The notes beneath the pieces were generated by a model that had not been told where the DNA came from, ran no database searches, and saw only the letters and a list, made by a program, of their open reading frames with translations. A DNA stretch of 64,000 bases from Mansonella perstans. Its lineage: Eukaryota > Nematoda > Chromadorea > Rhabditida > Onchocercidae. The position numbers and the translations under genes are program-made. The DNA lies in NCBI GenBank assembly GCA_037074765.1, contig JBAMDO010000057.1, positions 186,001 through 250,000 of the forward strand, read 5' to 3'. The number at the start of each line of letters is the position of its first letter. Within the stretch, counting starts at the first letter, position 1. This document shows, in pieces, positions 51,693 through 64,000 of the stretch.

Positions 51693-54600
51693 TCAACGAA
51701 TCTTCAATTCACGTTTTACACGTTTTGTTGCTCGCCCACAGCAACATCCAACCAAGAACAGTATTAAGATAAAAGCGCCAAACCAAGTCAGTAATGAATT
51801 TCGTTGTGGATGACTTACTACAATGTTCATCATTTCAGCAAATGATTCCGGTAATGCCATCTGTTGTTCCTGCAATACCATCCATGTCTCGGGGATCAAC
51901 AAAAGAAGCTTCCTCTCTTTAAGCTCGGCTTTGGAATAATGGAAATATTTTGACAGCAAAGAACTGGTTATGTGGAAATAAAAACACGTTCTGGTATCAT
52001 AATAATTTAAAAATATACCAATATTACTAAAAACTGATTTGAAGCATGTTTTGACGGTACAGTACAAAAATTTTCGCAAACCGCGATAAACACTTCGGAT
52101 ATCATCAGTACGTTTCATCAATACCGGTATTATACCGCAATGAAATTATTAATTTTAGTACCATTGATTATGTCACATTTTTTATAAACAAATAAACAAA
52201 CCTTATAAGCTTTATTCCACAAATTATTCCGCTCCTCAAGTTTGTTTCTGCAGGTTGGTGAAAGTTTTGCATTTTCATTCTTTAACGCATCAAGTAAACA
52301 TACAATTACTGTAAATATAAAACATTGTTTAGATAATAATTGAAGCAATTTATTACAAATTATTTATTACAAGAAAAAAAAGTAAAAAAAAAAATCTGGA
52401 CAATCACCACTGTATGAATAATTAAGCGAAAAAACATCCAGTAATTTAGAGTATATGCTTACATCGACTTTGTCCTGGTGGCACATTGTAGCACAATCGC
52501 TGAACGTCATTACCGCAAGCTTCATGCAGCATTGGATCGAGGTGGATATCAACCAATGATTCTTGCAAGCGTCTAGCAATCTGCAATTTCCTACAAATCA
52601 GTTAAAAAAAGAATGAATTTGTTATGAGATGATTCTTCAAACAAATTTTAGTTAGGAGTAGAGAGGTCTAGCATACTGATTTAGTAAAAATATATATCAT
52701 AAAAGAGCAAAACCTGTCGTGCGCAATTGCCATCTCCAATAGCACTAAGCCTAAAATCGGTTTTGAGACATTCCAAAACTGAATCAAAAGTTCCACCACG
52801 TTTAATGACATCACTAGAGCAGTGTTTTGAAATAGTATTTTTACAAGCTCTGTATAGCTGTGGATCTAGTCTAACATCAAATTCGCTTTCCAAAATAACG
52901 TTTGCTATCTGAAACCAATTAGAAATTGCTCATTTGAAAATTTGAAAGCAGAAAATTCATCCAATTTCAACTAATCTATTTCTCTACTTTTGTGAAGCAA
53001 TATTCAATGAAAGTAATAAAATTTTCAATCATAACCTAAGTGGTTAATCTTAACATCAATTCTTAAAAATATCTGTGGTTATATCTATGGTTATATGAAC
53101 GAACCTTAAAAAACAAATAGAAAACAATACAGCAGAGATGATTTGTCCCAAAAGCTACAAACAAAATGGAAATATTGTATGTAGTGACGGCAAAGACAGA
53201 TTCTCTAGACATGAAAATAGATTAAAATAACACTTTAAAAAAATTAGAAAAGCAACCTCATTCTTGCATTTAGCATTCAGATGTATTGAATTCTGCGGAT
53301 TCACATACTGCGAACGCAGACACATAATGAAAACGCCCTCCAGCGTTTTCTTTGCATATTGTGGATCATTTATTTTCTTGTAATCATCAGGACAACTGGA
53401 AAGTTTTTTATTTTCAGCCATATACATATTAAAGTTACAATAAAATTCTAATACAGTCCGGGGATTTAAGAAGAGAAGCTAAATCAGTAAAGAAGCATGA
53501 ACTTAGAATCAAAAAACTTACTACTGCTCAGCCTCTTCTCTACAAGCTTCCAAAAGACCAATATTCAAACGTACATCTTTGGCTTGTTCCCGCATCCTTT
53601 CCCAAACAATCTAAAAAACAACTTTTATTGGTGGAATTCCAAATTACATTCCAAATCACTTACTTTTTGACATTTTGATGACAAAGAACGCAGGATTTTC
53701 ATATTTTTTAAACATTCCAGCACTCTATCGCCCGATTCCGCATGACAGTATTTATCTATGTCAGCGCGACAATGATGCTGAAACGATTTTTTAATTTAAA
53801 TAAAATAGAAAATAAATGAAAGCGTGAAAAGTTAAAAATTAAAATAATAACTTGGAAAATAAATCTATGACAAAATATTCTCCATTCATCAATTCTAAGC
53901 GATAAAAATTTGACCTGAAGCTCATCATCAAATTGATTATCCGCTGCTTCGATTTTCTCCCGTGTAAAAATAACTGCTTTACATTCTAAGCCTGCAAAGC
54001 TGTCCAAATAATGTTACGTGACAATTAGAGATGGTGATAGTAAAAATCTTCATTCTGTTGAGGCATTCTACCTTTGCAGTATTTAAATACCATGAAGAAA
54101 GAAATATTGAATTTCCTGAACTTTTAACACACTTGGTTAACGATGACCATTGGCCCGAAAATCACTGCTTGTCGTTCAGTGCTTGTAGGAACCAACTGGT
54201 TACTGCAAAATTCAGGAAAAAACTTCCCACTACCTTAGAAAAAAGGCTGAAAGGTCTGTGAGACACAAAAACCTCAAACGAAATTAATCTCTATCAAATA
54301 GAAATCCGAACGATTAATGGTTTCATTTACAACAAGCATCAGCAGAAACTCTACCTAGTTCATCATATTTTAATCGTAGACATTCAACCACATCTTCAAA
54401 GTATTTTTCTTGTCGGCAACCCAATCGATTCAATTCCTGATTGCACTTCTTCATTAACGTAGGATCAGCATCTAGCATATGTGATTTATCGTCGAACTGC
54501 AAGCATATAGATAATTATTCTCTTAAGAACTAAGAAAAAGTAGTGGAACAAAGCAAAAGATCCACTGACCACGATTTTAATAACAAATAAAAATCAGAAA

Positions 54601-57600
54601 ATGACGTAGAATAAAGATAACAATGAATATGAACATTCCAGTTCTCCTAAGTTTTCTTTAGTGATTCTTTGTTGGACCGCATGTACATAAAGCTAATTTT
54701 TTTGTAATTAATTATAATAAAAATCTGAAAACTGAATTGTGATCAAAAAAACTGTTTCGTGAAATTGAAAAAAATTGAACCGTCAAACAGATTAAACAGT
54801 ATATATCTTTTTAAAAAATATATATAATCCTTTACAGTCACTCTTATGATGTACCACACAACTCTACTAAGTGGTCTAAGGTCTAACCTAAATCTTGCCT
54901 TCCAATTATTTAAATTCCATTCCTTTCGAATTTTTATAGAAAGAATACTTTGTAGTTAAACCAGTAAATAAAACTGTGAAAACCTAAAAAAAAGTGTATA
55001 GTTCACTGACGCTTTCTGAACTATTCAAGGTACATAGAGCACGGTTGAACACTAGTAACGAGGCTTTACAGATCAGCGAAACCCGAAGTCACATCAGAAA
55101 AATTACAATGGGCGCTTGGAAACTGATAAAAGCTAGAATGCAAATACTCACATTCACCTGTTCTTGATGAAGATAAGCAGTTTTCAAATATTTTTTACAG
55201 TCTTTTTCCAAGTCATCTGAAGTTCCTAGCACTTTGTGTTCAAACATAACTGTTGACAAACAACGAATCATTTCAGCCCTAAAGAATGCAACAATTGAGC
55301 AATTAATTTGCAAATATTGATTCTGGCTTTATATAAATCATTACACACTATTTTTCCAACATTTTTGTCATCATTTGGTAAAGAGTAAACTGTTAATATA
55401 AATCTCATTTCAAATTTCACTACACAGAGTGGCGGAAAATTTTCCTGTATCCATAATAAGGTATTCCTCAATAATGAAATGGTCAACAAAAAATAAATGA
55501 TGGAGTTCATAAGTTTACGTACAATGATTCAATAATTTACTAGTGCATTATGCAAAAATTTGAAAAAATGAAACTTCTAACTGTATGAATAGCTGATTCA
55601 AAATGTGCATCAGAAATTGGGAAGAGTTAGAATATTTTTTACGCATGAGATTTGGAAATTTCGACTGTAATTAAATAGTTTAAAAAAAAGGATTACTTAT
55701 CAGTGCTGAGTTCTGAGCAATATTTCTTAATATCATTCGAACAGTACTGTGCAAAACGTTCATCGAATTTGAAATCACGCAGAGAAATAAGCTCAAAATG
55801 ATTAACGTATGAACGACATTTGGAAGCCATTTCTGGTCGGCCTTTGTTATCCAGCAAACATCCCAATACATCGCCATGATCAATTTCTTCATTAATGTAC
55901 TGCTGAAATTTGGAACTCATTTGAATAAAAGAAAATATCACTACTATATATTATAATAAAACCACTAAAAATTACGAGCGGTTTAATTTGAGTGTAGCAG
56001 GATTTAATCCACCTGGATTAAGTAAAACTTTTTTGTTACATAAGAAAATATGTAGTTTACTGCTTCACATGGACGTTTCATTATATATAAAACTAGATGT
56101 CAGAATGTTTAACTCAACAAAGAATAAAAAACAACAGAAAAAAATTGATAATCTCATTTGTTCGTAAATGAAACCTGGCAATATTTCAAGATGACAGGTT
56201 TGCAAGCTTTTGTAAGCGCTTGATTCAAGGCAGTATCTTTAGCCATCATTTTCGTATAATCGCTTACAGCAGCAGAACATTCGCCGTATTTTTTTTTGAA
56301 TTTATCTTGTTGGAAATATTCTTGCAAACATCTCATTTCCTGAAAGAAGTGAGGAAGCTGATTCTCGAGAATCTCATTCTTTTCACAAGAATTATGAATC
56401 AATAAAATCATCCAAGTAGCGGTCAAGAAAAACAAGCTGTACAACCGTCGCTCCCCACCCTATGATCTGAAGCTATCTCACCCAACGGACCGCTGATTAG
56501 ATTGTCAATGATGTCAAACACGTCAAGCGATTTTCAACAATTGCTATTTGCTCTTTGGCAGTATTTTTTTATCAACAGACTATAAAATGCTACAACTGAC
56601 AGATCCAGTTCCTCTCCTTTACTCCAGAATATCGGAGCCTTTTCAAAAAGATTTTAAGATACGCACTTGTGTAGGTTTCACATCGGCGGAACAATACTCT
56701 GATAGAGCCTCCCGACACGAAGATTCGATATCTGGCATTAAATTTACACGTACTGCACGAGTACGCAATGCACGGCGCACATTAGCTGCACATTCAGTTT
56801 TGAGCTGCAATGGGAATAATTTATATCTAAAGGTGCAGGAAAAATAGTTCAAAAATTAATTGAGGCATAACTAATAAAATGCCTAAGCAAAAAAAACAGA
56901 AGAAAAGTCACCGGATTCTGATCATTGTAGGCTGCACGATAGAGACATGCAAGTATGACTGGTCCAGGATCTGGTCCTTGTTGATTCGATTGATGCCAGT
57001 TAGCACTGGCAGAACACCTTGAAAAACATTAACAAAATTAACCTTGAAGCGGCAGCCGTTTATCGCTTTGCGACAATTATCAAAAATTTAGGAGCTGGGA
57101 TCTTATTTCAAAATTCCATAAACATTGTTACTTGGAAACAGCGTCTTCATAGCATGCTGAATATAGTTGCGGATCGAGTGTCCAATCGCGAGAGATAAAG
57201 TACTGCACTTCCAAGAGTCGCTGTTCACATTCTCTTGGCATGTCAAGATCCATGTGTTTCATCAAACAGCCCAAAGTGTTCGCTTCCGATTGAGCATCCA
57301 TTGCGCATGGACCTGGTATAACCATTAGATTACACACAACAAAAGATATAAGAGACTGTACTATTTAACAAAACTAATTTTTCATAACAAATAAAAAATA
57401 CTGCAAAGTTTCTCTATGAACATTCTGTGCATTTAATAAAGAATGATACATTGTTTTCACAGTAACATTTTCCCGATGAAAAATACGTTGAAATTGGATA
57501 CATAGTGATAAGCTTTACCATCAATCAGACTTCTGCAACTGGCATACAAAACTTCATCCACTTTGTAATTAGAACCAACATCAGCGACCTGTCAATAAAC

Positions 57601-60600
57601 CACTCGGATCATTACAAATATCATTGTAGTTCAACAAATAAGTATCAGTGAACCAAAAAACAAGGTTTATCAAGTAACTTACTAGTTGATATTAAGAAAA
57701 TAAACAGAAAACAAATAAAGACCTTCATGATAGTTTGCAGAGATTGCATGCATTGCGGACCAAGTCTCTGATTTTCATCACGTTCTTGTGCGTGGCTCAA
57801 TAAGCAATGCAGAGTTCGACCTTCCGCCTCAATATCACCTTTCGGACTGCAGAACATATCGATTTCCTGTAAAAATGGAATATTATTTACAGCGAGCTCT
57901 CAAAAAGATTGCAAGTACTGCGATTAGTAAAACTAATAACTTAGAGAATATAAATTGATGAAATTTTGATGAATTTTAGAATACCTTCAGAAAAACAAAA
58001 GAAGAAAAAACATAACTTACTTTGCCACAGGTCAGAACAACTTCTGGACTTAATCGGAATTCACTCAACATCATTTTACGATGAAAAATCATTTCATGCT
58101 GGCATTTTTTGGACACTTTACTCGGATTTGCATGTGCAGCATTTTCCAGACACAAAAGCACCCAACTTAGATGAAAATTTGGAGAACCGGAAAATAATGC
58201 AGATGGTGCACAGCTGAATTCCTTTAATTCTGTCGCACAACCATTAAGTAATGGATGTGATAATCGATAATTTTGTCCCATCATAGTAGCTCGTTCTGCC
58301 AAAAGCTTTGAGCACTGTAATGAAACATTCCCATGGCATATGCAATTACAAGCTATCTTTATTTAAAATATTCTATGCCATGCATATAAAAAAAACTGAA
58401 ATTCTAAATCATAAAATATTTAGCGCAGTGGAAAAATGAGCATATTTCAATTATTTCAGCAGGAAAATTAAAAATAGCCCTGAAATTAATATCAACTTAA
58501 AGATGATATAAAAACCTCCGATCATTTATTAATCATTAGTTTTTTTATTTCGCTTTCTTCGTACCAACCAAAAAAAAAAAACATACTTCTGGCTCCATCA
58601 TTGGATCGGTTCGATGACTAAGCAAACATTCGAGTACTTTTCCCTGTCCTGACTGGACAGTTTTGCAAAACTTCTGAAAAAAATTGTTTTACAGGAAGGT
58701 CTTGAATGATGTAATAACATATAAGCTGAAGTGAAGTGAAAATACATAAAAATTGAAATAATTTATGTCACCTCTCGATCTTCCCGACATGCAAAATAAA
58801 GTGGTCTATCGAGATGGAAATCTTCTGTTTGTAATTCAGCTATTCGCATAATTTCATGTTGACATGCTTCGTCAACTACTGGTGTTACCTTAGGATCTTT
58901 CTGCTGCGCTTGATAAATTTTACTTATCAAACATTCCAATGTATGCCCTGCAAACATGATCTCCTAACGACATCTATAAGTAGTATAAATTATTCATGGA
59001 TAAAAGCGACCAAAGGAAAAACATACCTTGAGAATGTGGCACTCGAGCTTTAGCATGGGCAGATGGTGGAGTTAATGTTCCACATTGAAGTCTTTTGATT
59101 GTATCTTTACACACTGCCACAAATGGACCAACAACACGAAAGTCTGAGAATGCAAGTCTAGCAGAACGATCTAAAATGAACAGTACATCAGAAATCAGTA
59201 CCTCTAATTTTGTGACACCGAATTCAGAGCAACATGTTTCATCTACATCACTTTCGCTGAAAAAAACTAAGAATTTGCTCCGTAAATAGGCTGAGAATCA
59301 CTGCGTTCAAAACTACAGAGCACAAAAAAAAAGAAATCACATTCATCACAGTAATGAAAGTTTTAAGCCTCCATAATTGTGGAAGTAAAAAAATTCTATA
59401 GAACAAGTAGACAAAAGTTGAAACTCGCCCAAAAATTGAAAACATCTCGATTCTTTCGGTAAATTTAATATGAAATCGATGAAACACGAGAGTGCATGAC
59501 CAGGTTCTATCGCTTCCGCACACTGCGCTAACTTTGGATTATTTACCATTTCGTCTTTGCAAAAAATTTTCGATGCTTGCCGAAACTGATTATCTTGAGT
59601 CAAATTAACCTGAAATTCCAATTTCAGTTGTAAAGTTACAACAAAAATTTGATGACCAAATGAAGCACCAAATGTTTGACTGCTATAAGTTAGTGCTCAA
59701 TTCTATAGCCTATCTGAAGACAAACTTACTTTGAAATCCCAAACCAGATGCTCACACGAAGCAGTAAGCAATTCCGTTTCGCTTAATTTAACGTCTTGAA
59801 GACATTCCAATACCGACATATCATTTTTGAGTTCCACTCCAGGGCGAAAACAATATTTATGTATATCTTCTTTACATTGTTCATAATCTGTCAGATGTTT
59901 CTGATATGTATCGAACTCTAGCTGCTGATCGCTAAATAGATTGGCTGGTCTATGAAATCAAAATTAATCGATGGAGTTTCATCATATATATATATATATA
60001 TTGTCTATGTTATTTACAACAGTTTGGTACAAGACTTTTTTTTAAATTCTTTTTTAACATTCGATATAATTCATAAGAATAATCTAGAATGAATGAATCC
60101 TCCGCATCAGATTGAAAGAAACTTGTTAAAGAAAGCATCAGGGATGCAACCATATAAATAATAAACAATTCAAATACTATATCTTTGGCAATGCAATTTC
60201 AGAAAAAACGGTTGGAAAAAAAAAAACTGGCGGAAGTCAGGATATCAACATACAGTTGTTGCTTCTGTTGTTGGACAGCAGTTTGCAGTCGTACTGGTGC
60301 TTGTGGTCGTATCTGCTGAGGTGCAAACGCTAAAAACTTGAAAATTTTTAAAAACAAATGAAATTGCGAAGTTGTACTTCCCAAATATACAAAGAAATGA
60401 TATACCTTGCTGAGCAGCTTGTGCATCAATTGCATTATTTTGTATCTGAAACAGGTATTGATAAAGCTGTACATTGTTAAAATATTGTTAGAAAGGAACA
60501 ATTTTTTAGTGACACCTTTAGAAATCAATTAACAAAAAAACTGTTATATTGAGGTTGAAAAAAAATTCATATACAACTTTTGTTTTATAAAAAAATTTAG

Positions 60601-61016
60601 CTACTGGCAATATTTATAAAATAATGTATGAGTGATAAATAAGCCAAATTTTTGTTCAGTAACTCAAGAATTCCTAATAATACAAGCTCTCATACTGTTA
60701 ATAGCATAGCCATATTATTCTTTAATATTATTCTAATTAATCTTAATATTTTTCACTATAATGATACGGTGAAAAAGTAATAACGGTAAAAAATTACGAC
60801 TAACTGAATGCAAAATGTGCAAATTTGCAACATTTTATTGCTATAAGCAACGACAATCTTATTACTATATGTGCAGCAATATGATTTTACCTTCCACAAA
60901 TATCTTTTTTACACTTAGAATTTTAAATTTATTTAGCAACTAACCTGTGCATTGACTTGAACATTCCTTTGGATGTATAACAAAATGATACTAAAGAATT
61001 GCACCAATAAATTCAT
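51693..61016 (-). CDS. GLG1: Golgi apparatus protein 1 (GLG1/ESL-1-like), cysteine-rich repeats
   Basis: A type I Golgi membrane glycoprotein; in vertebrates it binds FGFs and E-selectin and regulates TGF-beta and FGF processing. The start at 61016 opens a signal peptide (MNLLVQFFSIILLYIQRNVQ). The first exons are 61016-60945, 60445-60406, 60329-60254 (Gln/Pro-rich, APVRLQTAVQQQKQQ) and 59949-59730 (DYEQCKEDIHKYCFRPGVEL). Next come exons at about 59609-59431 and 59266-59035, with a matching phase-2 junction. At least 15 more exons down to 51.7 kb carry GLG1-type Cys-rich repeats, for example GHTLECLISKIYQAQQ, GRTLHCLLSHAQERDE, VILACLYRAAY and GDVLGCLLDNKGRPEMASKC. The C-terminus has one membrane span (LLTWFGAFILILFLVG) and a short basic tail (CGRATKRVKRELKIR), matching the GLG1 cytosolic tail. 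Internal exon borders were only partly resolved. Order and spacing look intact, with no sign of breakage. Confidence 0.9.
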
Positions 61017-62552
61017 TCTGAAAATGGAAAGAAGAATGAAATCTTGCTAGCTGATACGAAAGCATGAATAAGTTCGCATATCAAAATATAAATACATAAA
61101 TAACAAATCAAAAATTGATAATTGCCGAAAAGTTCAGTATAATTTCCAAGTTGTAAACTTGCTAACTTGACCAAAATGCATTCGATATAACTAATGTGCT
61201 TATGATTGCAAATAAATGAAAGATTTATTTGAATAGAAAGAAGGCTATAAAGTTCTCAGATTACTTACGATCAGAAATTTTGCAAGTATAAAACAGTATG
61301 CAAGCTCAAAACTTCCTAAGATTAATTTGATTTTAATCATACTCTTTTTTACCATTCAATTGTACTCCAAAAAAAACCACTGTTAAAAAAGATGAAAGTA
61401 CTAGCAGTAGGAGTTCCGTAAGAGTTCAGTAAGTAAGAGTTAAGAGTAAGAGTTCCTTCAAATGCTCAACTATGAAATAAAATATTTAACTCTTTACAAT
61501 ATCAATAAAACTTAACAAAACTTGTTTGATAATTGCAAAAGAAAAGGAAAATTTACTAATACGTCAATTATCTGATTGAGAAAATCATTAACTAAATATT
61601 AAGATAAAATGTGGCGAAGTGTTACAGGCTAAACTATTACGTCCTGAAACTAATCAACAATCACTGCCTAACGTGTATCACAACACCAAAAACGTCATTC
61701 ATATATAATCAAATCATAAAAATTTCAGCAAGTGTCGCAACAGGTGTGCGTTTACAAACCCGCAAAAAAATCGAAACTTCACGAAAAATATTCAACACTT
61801 CCAATCATTAATTTGTGCACGCTTACCATTACGTATCATTGTAGCCTAGTAAGCCTACCATTTATTAAAGCCTAGTTTTTACAGTTTTTAATCTTTGTCT
61901 CAAAATCCTTAACTTGATTTTAATGGCAACGAACAAGGAATGGCTTCGAAATAGAATCTATCAGAATTTTTCCAGATTCTAATATTTTGAAATTCGTCTT
62001 GCAAAAAAGAAAACATCATTAATAAATGAACAAAAAACTTAGTACCATTTAAACTTTTTCAGTTGATTTCAGATATGCATTAGATCATTAAACATTTACA
62101 TTTTATAAAATATATACAATAAAAGATATAGGACCGTTACTAAGTATAGTCTTCAAGAACGATAATTAATTTGTTATTCATTAAATTATGCATTTTATTC
62201 AAATACTGAAATTAGAAATAAAATACTAAATACCAATAATTAACACACCATGCTCCATTGCTTACGTTATATATTATTCTGATCACTCTACAATTACATA
62301 CTATTTTGTAGTATAAAAATATAACAATGTTGCAGAAAATGCAAAACAAAATTTTATATAGGCAGCAACTGCCTACATGTTCTTTTTGAGTTATGAAAAT
62401 GTAAAATGAAAATAATCGATAATCGACGTAAATGTAATATTATAAACATGTAGTGTTGCTTTGCAAACAAACATTGACGAAAAACAAAAATAGCGAAAAC
62501 TGAGAACTGAAAGTATTCTCAGTCCAACAACGACAAATGAAAAACCTGACGT
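61017..62552. other. GLG1 upstream region, no gene seen
   Basis: AT-rich sequence upstream of the GLG1 start. A GAGTTCCGTAAGAGTTCAGT-like short repeat occurs near 61411-61453. No credible exon was found. Confidence 0.5.
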
Positions 62553-62711
62553 GATGGACACTAAATGGTGGACATCTAAGTGATGGACATCTAAGTGATG
62601 AACATCTAACTGATGGACATCAAAGTGATGGACATCTAAGTGATGGACATCAAAGTGATGGACATCTAAGCGATGGACATCAAAGTGATGGACATCAAAG
62701 TGATGGACATC
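62553..62711. repeat. 15-bp minisatellite, about 10 units
   Basis: Units of GATGGACATC[TA]AAGT run in strict 15-bp register from 62567 to 62711, preceded by one degenerate unit. Variants alternate CTAAGT and CAAAGT. Because the period is divisible by three, one frame stays open across the array, reading repeated D-G-H-[LQ]-S. No start or flanking gene supports translation. Confidence 0.9.
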
Positions 62712-63281
62712 GAAAAAAAAATCACAGAAATCAATTATTTGATAATAATAGAGAGAAAAATTGAAAATACCAAAAGCATTGAAAAATACTGATGATAGTT
62801 TACTTGCTTCCTTAACACTATTTGTATGATTGCACTATTGTTGATATGAAAATCAAAAAAAAGTTTATCAAAAAATTGTAAACTTTTACGATCCCAAATA
62901 TACCTTAAATGACCACCTTGAAATTAAATATTTCTTATTGCATGATATATTTCTTAACTAATCAATTAGTATCCGATTTAGATGAAATTTGAAACTTCTT
63001 CATATTCAATTCATTGTAACTCTTCAAATCTATGAATACTTTAGTTCAATCTCTAAATAAGTCACGATACACTTAGTTAATGGTACCTTCAAGCAATAAA
63101 ATAATCAATGAAATTATAAGCTAGTCAATTTTAATGGCCCTCAATTGCCTTATTTTACCAACAAACTTTGCTTACATTTAAAAAAAACGAGCAAACTTAT
63201 AAGTACATTTCCAAGTTTTTCCTTTTCTTTATTTAAATGGGACAGTTCATAAAATTAAAATTTTATTGGTGAAATGAAATG

Positions 63282-63327
63282 TCAAACTTCTCACTTTATG
63301 GTTCTCAAACTTCTCACTTTATGGTTC
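63282..63327. repeat. 2 x 23-bp tandem duplication
   Basis: TCAAACTTCTCACTTTATGG plus TTC is repeated exactly at 63282-63304 and 63305-63327. Confidence 0.85.
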
Positions 63328-63708
63328 TATCCTAAAATAGTTATAAAAAAATGACAATATAAAATGAAGAAATAACATTATGCTGAAATCAACAAAATAT
63401 CCAAGAGTTTTCTCTTTTATTAGATAATCATTTATTATGTATTTTAATCATTCAATTAAAGTTAAATTTATTAAATTTTTTCTAAAATATTCCAAAAAAC
63501 ATTGTTGTTGTTGATTAATTTTTTTGATAAAATCAAAAGAAAAATTGTTCAAATTTTAAATATATTAAATTGTAATACAAACAACATTCATTGATTACAT
63601 ACAAACTTATTCAGGGTGAATAATTGACATTGGTACGTAACTGACATTGGTAGGTACGCAAATAAATGAAAATAATTTCTGTAAGCATTTATGAGCAAAA
63701 ATGTTCAC

Positions 63709-63740
63709 TCACAAACACACACACACACACATATACACAC
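63709..63740. repeat. (CA)n microsatellite
   Basis: A run of CA dinucleotides, interrupted once by TATA near its end. Confidence 0.85.
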
Positions 63741-64000
63741 TTATTTCATCGTCATCAAATGTGTCAATGAGCCATTTAAACTAGTTTGGTTGTAAATCTT
63801 GCTGACGTATAGGAAAGGTTCGTTGAAGATGCAAATTTCACTATTACAGCCACTTTTTCGGGTACCAACAATTTATTGATATTGTCATTTAATGGTACTT
63901 TAATTTCGATGGCACAAATTTTATATCAACAAGCTTAATTTTACACCTATCACAAATATCCATCGATCTTCATTCTCATTTCGGATACTATCAATTTCGA

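Larger units (their letters stand above)
62712..64000. other. Intergenic right end, no gene seen
   Basis: AT-rich sequence containing the 23-bp duplication and CA microsatellite listed separately, plus a short TGACATTGGTA repeat near 63626-63656. No coding potential was recognised up to the window edge. Confidence 0.5.

Noticed and set aside
59980..60002. (AT)n run in a GLG1 intron
   Set aside because: Ordinary short microsatellite with no wider structure.

Overview
The window looks like nuclear DNA of a nematode, most likely a clade III/filarial-type species. I infer this from the strong AT bias, genes split into many small exons with short AT-rich GT-AG introns, acceptor-like sites a few bases upstream of several start codons (fitting spliced-leader trans-splicing), and nematode-like versions of conserved animal genes. 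I cannot name the species. All exon maps were built by hand from splice sites, reading phase and family resemblance, without any search.

Layout. (1) 1-2120, minus strand: 5' and central exons of a FAXC / 'failed axon connections'-type GST-fold gene, whose 3' end lies left of the window. (2) 2737-3275, minus: a probable 60-residue single-pass membrane protein in three exons. (3) 4882-30069, minus: a very large VPS13D gene. It runs from a chorein N-terminus typical of VPS13D through a ricin-like lectin segment to the conserved VPS13 C-terminal region. (4) 32184-33373, minus: an NPC2/ML-domain sterol-binding protein whose last exon is unclear. (5) 36084-40152, plus: nucleostemin (GNL3), 13 exons, 576 residues, a circularly permuted GTPase. 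(6) 42160-44897, plus: an unrecognised 524-residue protein with repeated basic Arg-His/Gln-Ser motifs and a C-terminal coiled coil; its second intron contains a decayed copy of its third exon. (7) 44898-51692: a gene-poor stretch with a possible solo LTR (carrying a 47-bp tandem repeat), a cysteine-dense small exon on the minus strand and a few weak single-exon candidates. (8) 51693-61016, minus: GLG1 (Golgi apparatus protein 1 / ESL-1 type), from signal peptide and Q-rich start through Cys-rich repeats to a membrane anchor. (9) 61017-64000: intergenic DNA with a 15-bp minisatellite and a CA microsatellite.

The recognisable genes are mostly housekeeping: lipid transfer (VPS13D), lysosomal sterol transfer (NPC2), Golgi glycoprotein handling (GLG1) and nucleolar ribosome assembly (GNL3). 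They do not form one pathway. I found no multi-gene novel system. The least explained items are the RHS-motif/coiled-coil gene with its dead exon copy, and the cysteine-dense exon at 46141-46287.
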